Shown: in pieces, positions 1 to 7,214 of the stretch | Position numbering within the stretch: position 1 is the first letter of the stretch | How the letters are laid out: the number at the start of each line of letters is the position of its first letter | Source: an uncultured Methanobrevibacter sp. | Lineage (GTDB): Archaea > Methanobacteriota > Methanobacteria > Methanobacteriales > Methanobacteriaceae | Length of the DNA stretch: 15,053 bases | Assembly (NCBI GenBank): GCA_902782595.1 | Contig: CACZNW010000125.1 | Span: 1 to 15,053 of the forward strand | Reading direction: 5' to 3' | The notes under the pieces: generated by a model | The model's database searches: none | What the model was told of the DNA's origin: nothing | What the model saw: the letters and a program-made list of their open reading frames with translations, nothing else | Made by a program: the position numbers and the translations under genes

Positions 1-770
1 ACAACATAAGAAGGACTTAAATCAATGTCCAATTGGTCTTTTGCAGGCATTCTTACAAAACCGTCAATGCTTGATTCATATCTTGTATCCATACCCATCA
101 GTTCAACAGTGTCATCAAGTGCTGAATAGAAATAGTGGATACAGTAGTTACATCCTGAAACATATTCTTCAATGTGAGCTGCTTCAACATCACTGTCTTC
201 TAACCATCCCCTTGCTTTCATGGCTTCAATTTTTGCATCAAATTCTTCAGTGGAGGATGCTACAAAGTAACCTCTTCCACCTCTTGCACCAGGGAATTTA
301 ACCATTACCGGACGGTCAATTTCGGAAGGACTGTTATATTTAAATGGAATCCTCACATCACCTTCAACAAGCAATTCTCTTTCTTTGTCTCTTTCAGCTT
401 CCCACCTGAGCACATCCCTGTTTCCAAACATAGGGACATTGAATTTATCTTCCACATTGTCAAGACCTGCATATGCAACAAAAGACCCGTGAGGAACAAC
501 AATTGCATTCATATCTCTGAGTTTCTGCTGAACATCTTCATTGACAATGTCTTTAAATTCATCGACAATTATGTATTCGTCTGCAACTCCAAATCTTTGA
601 TATGGAACTTCTCTTCCTTTTTCACAAACGATAGCGGTTCTAAATCCTTCTTCTTTTGCACCTTGTAAAATATGTAAAGAAGTGTGGCTTCCGAGAGTAG
701 CTATTGTTATTTCACTTTTGTCATAACCAGCTAAAATATCTAAAATATCTTCCTTTTTAACTTCTCCCAT
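1..770 (-). CDS. purP: FAICAR synthetase PurP (formate-dependent AICAR formyl ligase), C-terminus cut by window edge
   Basis: Archaeal purine-synthesis enzyme of the ATP-grasp fold. It makes FAICAR from AICAR, formate and ATP, replacing the folate-dependent PurH step (family knowledge). Seen here: the first 256 residues. The N-terminal domain has the LGSHTSLHIL segment (residues 26-35), then VPHGSFVAY (92-100) and FGNRDVLRWE (115-124). The glycine-rich ATP-grasp loop PGARGGRGYF lies at 160-169, and HIEEYVSGCNY at 199-209. Full-length PurP is about 360 residues, so roughly 100 are missing beyond position 1; there is no internal stop. The start at 770 is supported by AGGAG (783-779) 8 nt upstream. 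It is transcribed divergently from the phosphodiesterase gene across a short AT-rich gap. The assignment rests on the overall motif series and is firm. Confidence 0.93.
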   Translation of the reverse strand, partial: MGEVKKEDILDILAGYDKSEITIATLGSHTSLHILQGAKEEGFRTAIVCEKGREVPYQRFGVADEYIIVDEFKDIVNEDVQQKLRDMNAIVVPHGSFVAYAGLDNVEDKFNVPMFGNRDVLRWEAERDKERELLVEGDVRIPFKYNSPSEIDRPVMVKFPGARGGRGYFVASSTEEFDAKIEAMKARGWLEDSDVEAAHIEEYVSGCNYCIHYFYSALDDTVELMGMDTRYESSIDGFVRMPAKDQLDIDLSPSYV

Positions 771-895
771 TTTATCTTCTCCTAAAAGAATGATATTTAT
801 AAATATATTTTTAACAATTTATAATAGTTTTTATTTAAACATATAATAATGAGGATAAACAAACACAATTAATGAATGATTAAGGAATGAAAAAA
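771..895. promoter_or_regulatory. Divergent promoter region purP / phosphodiesterase
   Basis: About 125 bp of nearly pure A+T between two divergent genes. For purP (minus strand) an ATTATAAATT box lies around 825-816, which would place the RNA start near 794 and keep the SD site in a short leader. Another TATA-like block, AAATATATTT (801-810), is self-complementary and could serve either strand. For the plus-strand gene, CATATAATAAT (about 840-850) sits some 25 nt before a plausible start near 872, leaving a leader that contains AAGGA (882-886). Which boxes are used cannot be decided by eye. Confidence 0.45.
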
Positions 896-1426
896 ATGTT
901 AATAGGATTAATTTCAGACACCCATATACCTGATAGAGCAAGAGTATTACCTCAAAAAGTAATTGAAACATTTAATAATGTTGAATTGATATTGCATGCC
1001 GGAGATTTAACTTCACCGAGAGTCATTGAAGAACTGGAATCAATAGCTCCCGTTATGGCAGTTCAGGGAAATATGGACAGATCCAGTGGAATTAATCTGC
1101 CAAAAGCAAAGATTGTGGAAGTCGAAGGCCTGAAAATCGGCGTAATCCATGGAGAAGTATATCCGAGAGGAGACAGTGCTCAACTGTTATATCTTGCAAA
1201 AGAATTTGATGTTGATATTTTAGTTTCCGGACATTCTCATCAGCCAAAAATTGAGCAGAAAGAGGGAATTCTGCTTTTAAATCCGGGAAGCCCGGTTGTT
1301 CCTCGACTTGCCGACAGAACCGTGATGCTTTTGGAAATTAATAATAAAGAAGTTGACGTTGAAATTGTTAAAATAGGACCACCCGTATGCAGTGCACTTG
1401 ATTTTAACCAATACCCGAGGGATTGA
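896..1426 (+). CDS. YfcE/MJ0936-type metallophosphoesterase (phosphodiesterase)
   Basis: Binuclear-metal phosphodiesterase of the calcineurin-like superfamily, 176 residues. The metal-binding series is complete: D8-x-H10 (SDTH), HAGD (D37), GNMD (N59), VIHGE (H85) and GHSH (H113, H115). NPGSP at 129-133 is the usual closing loop. Length and motif order match the YfcE/MJ0936 family, whose members cleave phosphodiesters in vitro; the natural substrate is generally unknown. Start: an in-frame ATG at 887 directly abuts AAGGA (882-886) with no spacer, whereas ATG 896 has a normal 9-nt spacing and gives the family-like N-terminus MLIGLISDTH, so 896 is preferred; 887 would add three residues. The gene ends 1 nt before rlmE, and its last codons carry the rlmE SD site, so the two are likely co-transcribed and translationally coupled. 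Confidence 0.9.
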   Translation: MLIGLISDTHIPDRARVLPQKVIETFNNVELILHAGDLTSPRVIEELESIAPVMAVQGNMDRSSGINLPKAKIVEVEGLKIGVIHGEVYPRGDSAQLLYLAKEFDVDILVSGHSHQPKIEQKEGILLLNPGSPVVPRLADRTVMLLEINNKEVDVEIVKIGPPVCSALDFNQYPRD

Positions 1427-1427
1427 A

Positions 1428-2060
1428 ATGGGAAGCAAATGGCAGATGGAAAAGCACAATGACCCGTATTATAAAAGAGCTAAAAAAGAAGATTATCGTT
1501 CAAGAGCATCCTATAAACTTAAACAGCTAGACAAAAAATATAAGATCATAAAAGAAGGAAATACCGTAGTTGACCTTGGAGCCGCTCCTGGCGGATGGTC
1601 ACAGGTTGCTTTGGAAAAAGTGGGTGAAGAGGGAATAGTCGTTGGAGTGGATTTGAACAGATTCAAACGATTCAACGAAGAAAATTATTATGGAATCAGA
1701 GGAGATTTTACAACCCCAGAAGTTCAGGAAAAGATTACAGAACTTATCGGAGGAAAAGCAAAAGTTGTGATGTCTGACGCATCCCCCTCCCTTTGCGGCA
1801 TTAAAAATATCGATCAGCTCAGGTCAATTGATTTGACCTACACAGTTATCGCAATAGCAGAAAACATTCTGGAGCCAAAGGGAAATCTTGTCATGAAAGT
1901 ATTTCAGGGACCCGAATATAAGGAAATGCTGGATTCACTTAAAGGAAAATTCAGACATGTAAGAACAACAAAACCCGCATCTTCACGTAAAAAAAGTTCT
2001 GAAATGTATGTTGTAGGACTTGAATATATGCCTAACAAAAAAAAGAGAAAAAGGAAATGA
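1428..2060 (+). CDS. rlmE: 23S rRNA uridine 2'-O-methyltransferase RlmE (FtsJ/RrmJ family)
   Basis: SAM-dependent ribose methyltransferase, 210 residues. In the bacterial orthologue it methylates U2552 in the A-loop of the large-subunit rRNA; the same target is inferred here. The K-D-K-E catalytic tetrad is present: K30 in RASYKL, D117 in SDASPS, K157 in LVMKVFQG and E192 in SSEMYVVGL. SAM-binding motif I is VVDLGAAPGGWSQV (47-60). The C-terminus ends in a basic tail, KKKRKRK, likely to contact RNA. Start: ATG 1428 has GAGG (1417-1420) at 7-nt spacing and begins with the family-like MGSKWQMEKHNDPYYKRAK; the upstream in-frame ATG at 1392 lies inside the preceding gene and is rejected. It converges on the membrane-protein gene with a gap of 2 nt. 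Confidence 0.94.
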   Translation: MGSKWQMEKHNDPYYKRAKKEDYRSRASYKLKQLDKKYKIIKEGNTVVDLGAAPGGWSQVALEKVGEEGIVVGVDLNRFKRFNEENYYGIRGDFTTPEVQEKITELIGGKAKVVMSDASPSLCGIKNIDQLRSIDLTYTVIAIAENILEPKGNLVMKVFQGPEYKEMLDSLKGKFRHVRTTKPASSRKKSSEMYVVGLEYMPNKKKRKRK

Positions 2061-2062
2061 TA

Positions 2063-2482
2063 TTAAAGTTCATTATAAGCTTGACTAGCAGTTTTTAACT
2101 TTTCTTTAGCAAAATCAATCCTACTGTCAACCTCATTAGACGGTTTACCTGCATCCAGAGCACTTTGAACATTTTCAATTGCAGAATTTGCACGTGTCAA
2201 CTCCAGTTTTGCATCATTGTAAACCTTAACATTGTCCGAACCTCCAGCATAATATGTTGATTTGATACTGTCAAACTTAACCGACAGGTCGTCATAACTT
2301 GCTTTTAACTCGGCAAGCTCATCATATTGAGTTCCGGAAGATATTTCATTTGTAATACCTGTTGAAACAATACTGTAACCCACATATGCCACTACAATGA
2401 TTGTTGCTATTATCATAATAATTCCAACAACAGAAATAAGCATGGAAGTGGATTTAAATAAGCTCAATCTTGATTTTCTCAT
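2063..2482 (-). CDS. Small membrane-anchored helical protein of unknown function
   Basis: I do not recognise this 139-residue protein. It has a short basic N-terminus (MRKSRLSLFK), then one long hydrophobic segment at about residues 14-39, then some 100 residues predicted by eye to be mainly helical. That part is rich in A, E, K, L, S and D, with heptad-like runs (ELAELKASYDDL, AIENVQSALDAG, FAKEKLKTASQAY) separated by a GGSD turn and a GKPSN turn. The positive-inside rule puts the N-terminus in the cytoplasm and the helical domain outside. There is no cleavable signal site, so it is an anchored protein. The start at 2482 is supported by GAGG (2491-2488), 5 nt upstream. It is divergent from mcm and converges on rlmE with a 2-nt gap. 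The reading frame and SD site make it a real gene; the function is open. Confidence 0.75.
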   Translation of the reverse strand: MRKSRLSLFKSTSMLISVVGIIMIIATIIVVAYVGYSIVSTGITNEISSGTQYDELAELKASYDDLSVKFDSIKSTYYAGGSDNVKVYNDAKLELTRANSAIENVQSALDAGKPSNEVDSRIDFAKEKLKTASQAYNEL

Positions 2483-2602
2483 ATTAACCTCAATTAAAAA
2501 GTTTTTATTAGTTATTAATTATATTAATATTACTATATTAATGTTATCATTAAATGACACATACCCAACATTTTATAACTAGCAAAAATTAAATAATATG
2601 TA
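2483..2602. promoter_or_regulatory. Divergent promoter region membrane protein / mcm
   Basis: 120 bp, very A+T rich. For mcm, TTTATAA at 2572-2578 is centred about 28 nt before the ATG, so transcription would begin at or next to the start codon. No SD-like sequence precedes that ATG, which fits a leaderless mRNA. For the minus-strand gene, a TATAATTAA-type box near 2525-2517 would start RNA around 2495, just before its SD site. The region also holds an inverted repeat (2523-2542), listed separately. Box assignments are by eye. Confidence 0.5.
2523..2542. repeat. Perfect 8-bp inverted repeat upstream of mcm
   Basis: Arms ATTAATAT (2523-2530) and ATATTAAT (2535-2542) are exact reverse complements around the spacer TACT. 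The repeat lies about 30 bp upstream of the presumed mcm TATA box and near the promoter of the divergent membrane-protein gene, so it could be an operator. The arms are all A and T, so overlapping TATA-like boxes or chance are real alternatives. Confidence 0.35.
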
Positions 2603-4606
2603 ATGAACTCTACTAATAAAACACAAACATCAACTGCAAAATTTGAAGAATTTTTTGCAACATCATATAAGGATGATGTATTTAAAATCCTTGAAAAATA
2701 TCCTGATGACCGATCACTAACCGTAAATTACCAGTCATTGGAAATGTTTGACCCTGAACTGGCGGATTTATTAATTGAAAAACCAGAAGAAGTTATTCAG
2801 GCGGCTCAAATTGCAATAAAAAACATCGACCCGTTAGTGAAAGATGCCGATATAAACATTCGTTTTGAAAATCTCTCCAATGTAATTCCATTAAAAACCC
2901 TTTTAAGCAAATATATCGGAACATTTGTCGCCGCAGATGGAATCGTGAGAAAAACCGATGAAATAAGACCTCGTATTGAAACCGGTGTTTTTGAATGTAG
3001 AGGATGTATGAGATTACACGAGGTCGAACAGACATCAGGAAATACTATTATAGAACCGTCATTATGTAGCGAATGTGGTGGAAGATCATTCAGACTGCTT
3101 CAGGAAGAGTCCAAATATATTGATACACAGACTGCAAGGATGCAGGAGCCTCTCGAAAACCTTTCCGGAGGAACCGAACCGAAACAGATGCTTATGATTT
3201 TAGAAGATGATTTAGTGGATAAACTGAATCCCGGAGACAAGGTAAGAATCACCGGAACATTAAAAACATTTAGAGAAGAAAGAAGTGGCAAATTCAAAAA
3301 TTACATCTATGTAAATCACATTGAACCGCTGGAACAGGAATTTGAAGAACTGCAACTTTCAGAAGAAGATGAAGAAAAAATTGTCGAACTGTCACAGGAC
3401 CCTCATATTTACGAAAAAATAATCCGATCAACAGCTCCCTCAATCAGAGGATACCGGGAAGTTAAAGAAGCAATTGCACTCCAGTTATTCGGAGGTGCTG
3501 CAAAACAGCTCGAAGATGAAACAAAATTAAGAGGAGACATCCACATCCTAATTGTTGGAGACCCAGGTATTGGTAAATCCCAGATATTAAAGTACGTTTC
3601 AAGACTTGCTCCAAGAAGTATTTATACAAGTGGTAAAGGTACCACAGGTGCTGGATTAACTGCAGCAGCAGTCAGAGACGAACTTGGAGGATGGTCTCTT
3701 GAAGCGGGTGCACTGGTACTTGGAGACCAGGGAAACGTATGTGTTGACGAACTGGATAAAATGCGTTCAGAAGATCGCTCAGCCCTTCACGAAGCATTGG
3801 AACAGCAGACAGTAAGTATTGCAAAAGCCGGAATTATGGCAACATTAAACTCAAGATGTTCAGTTCTTGCAGCTGCAAACCCTAAATTCGGAAGATTTGA
3901 CCGTTATAAAGTACTTGCAGAGCAAATTGACTTACCAGCACCAATCATTTCCCGTTTTGATTTGATATTTGTTATTGAAGATAAACCAAGTAAAGAGGGA
4001 GATTCGAAATTAGCAGACCATATTCTTAAAATACATAAAGAAAATACTGTTGATTATGAAATAGAACCTGAACTGCTCAGGAAATATATTGCATATGCCC
4101 GTAAAAATGTCAACCCCCAATTGACAGATGAAGCGAATGAAATTCTAAAAGAATTCTATGTAAGTACAAGAAACAGCAACCCCGAAGAGCAGGGCCCCGT
4201 TCCAATTACTGCAAGACAGCTGGAAGCGCTTATCCGTTTAGCAGAAGCCAGTGCTAAAATCAAACTTAAAGACAAAGTCGAAAAAGAAGATGCCGAAAAA
4301 GCCGTGAGGCTGACACTTTTCTGTCTTAACGACGTGGGCGTTGATCCTGAAACCGGTGAAATAGATGCAGAGGTTCTAAGCGGAGGAACAAGAAAATCGG
4401 ACAGAGACAAAATACAAAGAGTAACTGAAGAAATCAAACTCCTTGAAGAGGAATATGGCGGAGATGCTCCATTAAATGTTTTACTTTCAAACATGAGTGA
4501 AAAATATAATGTTCCGGAAGATAAAACAGAACAGATTATAAGAAACCTTATTCAGAAAGGTGTTATTTATCAGCCTACCACAGGATATTTCAGGCTAGTC
4601 AACTAA
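2603..4606 (+). CDS. mcm: Replicative DNA helicase MCM
   Basis: Homohexameric 3'-5' helicase at the archaeal replication fork, 667 residues, essentially the length of the well-studied Methanothermobacter protein. Domains in order: an N-terminal helical domain; a four-cysteine zinc site (C132-x2-C135 and C155-x2-C158); an OB-fold region to about 245; the AAA+ core with Walker A GDPGIGKSQ (319-327), Walker B NVCVDELDKM (378-387), sensor 1 AAANPKFGRF (423-432) and the arginine-finger segment SRFDLIF (450-456); and a C-terminal winged-helix region from about 590. No intein interrupts the ATPase, although inteins occur in some archaeal MCMs. The start is fixed by the family-like N-terminus and by the lack of a nearby alternative. 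There is no SD site; a TATA box at 2572-2578 suggests leaderless expression. It is followed by its own hairpin terminator, so it is probably monocistronic. Confidence 0.97.
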   Translation: MNSTNKTQTSTAKFEEFFATSYKDDVFKILEKYPDDRSLTVNYQSLEMFDPELADLLIEKPEEVIQAAQIAIKNIDPLVKDADINIRFENLSNVIPLKTLLSKYIGTFVAADGIVRKTDEIRPRIETGVFECRGCMRLHEVEQTSGNTIIEPSLCSECGGRSFRLLQEESKYIDTQTARMQEPLENLSGGTEPKQMLMILEDDLVDKLNPGDKVRITGTLKTFREERSGKFKNYIYVNHIEPLEQEFEELQLSEEDEEKIVELSQDPHIYEKIIRSTAPSIRGYREVKEAIALQLFGGAAKQLEDETKLRGDIHILIVGDPGIGKSQILKYVSRLAPRSIYTSGKGTTGAGLTAAAVRDELGGWSLEAGALVLGDQGNVCVDELDKMRSEDRSALHEALEQQTVSIAKAGIMATLNSRCSVLAAANPKFGRFDRYKVLAEQIDLPAPIISRFDLIFVIEDKPSKEGDSKLADHILKIHKENTVDYEIEPELLRKYIAYARKNVNPQLTDEANEILKEFYVSTRNSNPEEQGPVPITARQLEALIRLAEASAKIKLKDKVEKEDAEKAVRLTLFCLNDVGVDPETGEIDAEVLSGGTRKSDRDKIQRVTEEIKLLEEEYGGDAPLNVLLSNMSEKYNVPEDKTEQIIRNLIQKGVIYQPTTGYFRLVN

Positions 4607-4617
4607 TAGCTAAAATC

Positions 4618-4644
4618 AAAATAAGATATACTTATCTTATTTTT
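4618..4644 (+). terminator. Hairpin plus T-run terminator after mcm
   Basis: A perfect 11-bp stem has arms AAAATAAGATA (4618-4628) and TATCTTATTTT (4633-4643) with loop TACT, and ends in a run of five T (4640-4644). It begins 11 nt after the mcm stop. The gap between mcm and the aIF2-beta gene is 150 bp, long for this compact region, so a transcription boundary here is reasonable. Confidence 0.6.
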
Positions 4645-4712
4645 ACTCATTTTTTCGAAATCACTGAAAATCATCAATTTCATCAATACATTAATAAATG
4701 ATTAAAACAAAA

Positions 4713-4750
4713 TTTAATATATTATACTTAATACTAATTTTATAAGGAGA
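4713..4750 (+). promoter_or_regulatory. Promoter and SD site of the aIF2-beta gene
   Basis: TTTAATATA (4713-4721), running into more A/T, is a fair archaeal TATA box. A strong SD site AAGGAGA (4744-4750) lies 6 nt before the ATG at 4757. A start about 25 nt after the box centre would fall near 4742, giving a leader of only about 15 nt with the SD site at its 5' end. A start from a box a little further upstream is possible. Confidence 0.5.
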
Positions 4751-4756
4751 ATAATT

Positions 4757-5164
4757 ATGGATAATTATGAAGATTTATTAGAAAGAGCAATAGACCAGTT
4801 ACCTCCTGAAGTATTTGAACATAAAAGATTCAAAATCCCTAAAGCTTATTCAGATATCCAAGGTAATAGAACATTTATTAAAAACTTTAAAGAAGTTGCA
4901 GAAGGTTTAAACAGAGACCCTCAACATTTACTGAAATTTTTAATGAGAGAATTAGGTACTGCAGGAAATATCGAAGGTCAAAGAGCAATTTTACAGGGGA
5001 AATTCACCCATTATCTAATTAATGAAAGAATTGAAGACTATGTGGACAAATATGTTATTTGCCACGAATGTAACAGACCAGATACCCGTATTATCAGAGA
5101 AGGTAGAATATTCTTGCTTAAATGTGCTGCATGCGGTGCAACAGCACCCTTAAAATCATTATAA
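4757..5164 (+). CDS. eif2b: Translation initiation factor aIF2, beta subunit
   Basis: Beta subunit of the heterotrimeric factor that brings initiator Met-tRNA to the small ribosomal subunit. The 135 residues match the usual archaeal length. An N-terminal helix (about 4-12) binds the gamma subunit in known structures. The central alpha/beta domain contains GNRTFIKNF (36-44) and RDPQHLLKFLMRELGTAG (53-70). The C-terminal zinc ribbon has C102-x2-C105 and C123-x2-C126. The start is secured by AAGGAGA with 6-nt spacing. It is the first gene of a plus-strand run with nmd3, tyrS and a small unknown gene, but a T-rich tract directly follows its stop, so part of the transcripts may end there and yield more of this factor. 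Confidence 0.96.
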   Translation: MDNYEDLLERAIDQLPPEVFEHKRFKIPKAYSDIQGNRTFIKNFKEVAEGLNRDPQHLLKFLMRELGTAGNIEGQRAILQGKFTHYLINERIEDYVDKYVICHECNRPDTRIIREGRIFLLKCAACGATAPLKSL

Positions 5165-5170
5165 TTCTAC

Positions 5171-5188
5171 TTTTTTATTTATTTTTTT
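5171..5188 (+). terminator. Oligo-T tract between aIF2-beta and nmd3 (possible hairpin-less terminator)
   Basis: Runs of six, three and seven T (5171-5176, 5178-5180, 5182-5188), broken by single A, lie on the coding strand within the 34-nt gap. Archaeal RNA polymerase can terminate at oligo-T stretches without a hairpin (known for archaea). If it acts here, it would lower read-through into nmd3. The same A/T block could instead be part of an internal promoter for nmd3. Confidence 0.45.
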
Positions 5189-5198
5189 AAAAGATACC

Positions 5199-6242
5199 AT
5201 GTTTTGTCCAGAGTGTGGAAGTACAGATAAAGAAATGGTCGAGGACATTTGCATAGACTGTTTTTTAAAAGAGTTTCAGATGATTGAGATTCCAAGAAAA
5301 ATCGAAGTTCAAATCTGCAGTCACTGCAACAGCAAACTTGAGGAAGGCAAATGGAGTGATGAATTCATCCCCGAAGATGAAATCATTTATCGTGCACTCG
5401 AAAGAAACATTAAAATTGCTGATGAAGTGGAAAACGAAATCATCAATCTTGAAATTGACCAGATTAAGGGCACAATAGCTTACTGTTATGTTGAAGTTGC
5501 AGGATATGTTCACGGAACAGAAATCGAAGAAACTCATGACTGTGAAGTTAAACTCCTCAAGACAGTCTGTCCAAGCTGCAGTAAAATACAGTCAGGTTAC
5601 TATGAAACCGTGATTCAGTTCAGAGCCGATTCAAGAGAAATAAAAGCTGAAGAATATGCAAAAGCCGATGAAATTGTTGAGAGAACTCTGGTAAAACAGT
5701 CAAAAAAGGATAAACTGGCATATTGCCCCCAAATAGCTAAACTGAAAGAAGGATATGATTATTACATCGGTTCATTTAAATCAGGCCATAAGGTTGCTGA
5801 AGCTCTGAAAGAAGAGTTTGGAGGAATTATCAAGGAATCCCCAAGACTTATCAGCGAAGACAAGTCTACCGGAAAAGGACTTTACAGAGTATGGATTTCA
5901 GTCAGGATTCCTGAATTTGAAACCGATGATTTTGTCATGTTTGAAGATAAAATCCTGCAGATACACAGCATAACTAAAAACAGCATTGTTGGAGTCGACA
6001 TTTCAACAAATAAAAAGCACAATATTCCTATGAAGAACATGGAAGATATAAAACTTGTTAAAAAAGCAGAAGATATAGAAACCACAACTGTCATATCCAA
6101 ATCTCCAAGCATTATACAAATCCTCGACCCCAGCGATTATTCGGCAGTTGATTTGGAAATGAAGGATGAATTCAGGGATTATAATATTGGTGATGAAATA
6201 AAACTCATTAAAATCAATGATTACATTTACTTATTAAATTAA
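5199..6242 (+). CDS. nmd3: NMD3-family ribosome biogenesis protein
   Basis: Archaeal relative of the eukaryotic 60S maturation and export adaptor NMD3, 347 residues. Archaea have no nuclear export, so a role in late large-subunit assembly is inferred. The zinc-binding N-terminal region is clear: C3-x2-C6, C18-x2-C21 and C40-x2-C43, with a further C124-x2-C127 after the segment HDCEVKLLK. The family-typical IQIR-like segment reads VIQFRADSREIKAEE. The remainder holds the beta-rich domains to the C-terminus. The start is fixed because the first zinc cysteine is residue 3. No SD site is visible before it, only T-runs and AAAAGATACC, unlike its neighbours. tyrS starts 9 nt after its stop, so the two are co-transcribed. 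Confidence 0.9.
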   Translation: MFCPECGSTDKEMVEDICIDCFLKEFQMIEIPRKIEVQICSHCNSKLEEGKWSDEFIPEDEIIYRALERNIKIADEVENEIINLEIDQIKGTIAYCYVEVAGYVHGTEIEETHDCEVKLLKTVCPSCSKIQSGYYETVIQFRADSREIKAEEYAKADEIVERTLVKQSKKDKLAYCPQIAKLKEGYDYYIGSFKSGHKVAEALKEEFGGIIKESPRLISEDKSTGKGLYRVWISVRIPEFETDDFVMFEDKILQIHSITKNSIVGVDISTNKKHNIPMKNMEDIKLVKKAEDIETTTVISKSPSIIQILDPSDYSAVDLEMKDEFRDYNIGDEIKLIKINDYIYLLN

Positions 6243-6251
6243 CGTGATAAA

Positions 6252-7214
6252 ATGAATATTGAAGAAAAAATTCAGCTGATTGAAGAAGGAACTTTGGAAG
6301 TTATAGACACAGAAGAATTAAAAGAAGTGCTTGGAAAAGACCAGCCTATAGCTTATACAGGTTATGAACCTTCAGGTAAAATCCATTTAGGCCATGTAGT
6401 AACCGTGCAGAAATTAAAACAACTGCAAAATTTAGGTTTTAAAATTAAAATCCTTTTGGCTGACTATCATGCATTTTTAAATGGAAAAGGAACCATTGAA
6501 GAAATATCAAAAACCGCCGAGTATAATAAAAAATGTTTCCAGGCTCTAGGCCTTGATGAAACAACTGAATTTGTTCTGGGATCCTCCTTTCAGTTGGAAC
6601 CTGAATACACAAATAAGGTTTATCAGTTAGCTACCATGACTACCCTTAAAAGAGCCAGAAGAAGTATGGATCAGGTAAGTCGTGCGGATGACAATCCTAA
6701 AGTGGCCAGTGTGATTTATCCGATTATGCAAACTGTAGATATGGCTGCACTGGAAGTTGACATTGCCCTTGGTGGAATGGAACAGAGAAAAATTCAGATG
6801 CTGGCACGTGAAAACCTGGAAAAAATTGGTGAAAACGTACCTGTATGTATCCATACCCCTCTGTTACATGGTCTTGACGGAGATGCAAAGATGTCTTCAA
6901 GTAAAGGAAACTATATTGCCGTAGATGACTCTGTTGAAGTGATAACAAAGAAAATCAACAAAAGCTACTGTCCTCAGGGCGAAATTGATGGCAATCCTAT
7001 GATTGAAATAGCTGAAACCTTTGTATATCCAAATCAGGAAACACTTTTAATTAAAAGACCTGAAAAGTTCGGTGGAGACATTGAACTTACTCATGATGAG
7101 TTAATTAAAGATTACAGCGAAGGGAATTTACATCCGATGGATTTGAAAAATGGAATTAAAGATTTCTTAATTGAATTCTTTGCTCCAGTAAGGGAATATA
7201 TGGAGGAAAACTGA
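6252..7214 (+). CDS. tyrS: Tyrosyl-tRNA synthetase (archaeal type)
   Basis: Class I aminoacyl-tRNA synthetase that charges tRNA-Tyr, 320 residues, close to the compact archaeal form without an extra C-terminal domain. Signatures: HIGH motif as HLGH (45-48) inside EPSGKIHLGH, and KMSSSK (213-218) followed by GNYIAVDD. The tyrosine-recognition positions known from the Methanocaldococcus enzyme appear conserved: Tyr35 in AYTGY, and the Asp in MQTVDM. GGMEQRKIQMLARE is also typical. The SD site is GTGAT (6244-6248), which pairs with the end of the archaeal 16S rRNA tail. The stop overlaps the next gene as TGATG, and GGAGG in its last codons serves that gene. Confidence 0.96.
   Translation: MNIEEKIQLIEEGTLEVIDTEELKEVLGKDQPIAYTGYEPSGKIHLGHVVTVQKLKQLQNLGFKIKILLADYHAFLNGKGTIEEISKTAEYNKKCFQALGLDETTEFVLGSSFQLEPEYTNKVYQLATMTTLKRARRSMDQVSRADDNPKVASVIYPIMQTVDMAALEVDIALGGMEQRKIQMLARENLEKIGENVPVCIHTPLLHGLDGDAKMSSSKGNYIAVDDSVEVITKKINKSYCPQGEIDGNPMIEIAETFVYPNQETLLIKRPEKFGGDIELTHDELIKDYSEGNLHPMDLKNGIKDFLIEFFAPVREYMEEN

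Noticed and set aside
41..301. 86-aa plus-strand open frame at the left edge
   Set aside because: It lies antisense inside purP, whose ATP-grasp motifs are on the minus strand. The composition (many H, Q, L) is typical of a shadow frame.
1392..1427. Upstream ATG for rlmE giving 12 extra residues
   Set aside because: It lies inside the phosphodiesterase gene, lacks a ribosome site and would add a tail that the family does not have. ATG 1428 has GAGG at proper spacing.
4156..4494. 112-aa minus-strand open frame within mcm
   Set aside because: Antisense to the conserved C-terminal part of MCM and very rich in Ser and Leu, as expected from the complement of E/K-rich codons. No ribosome site or promoter.
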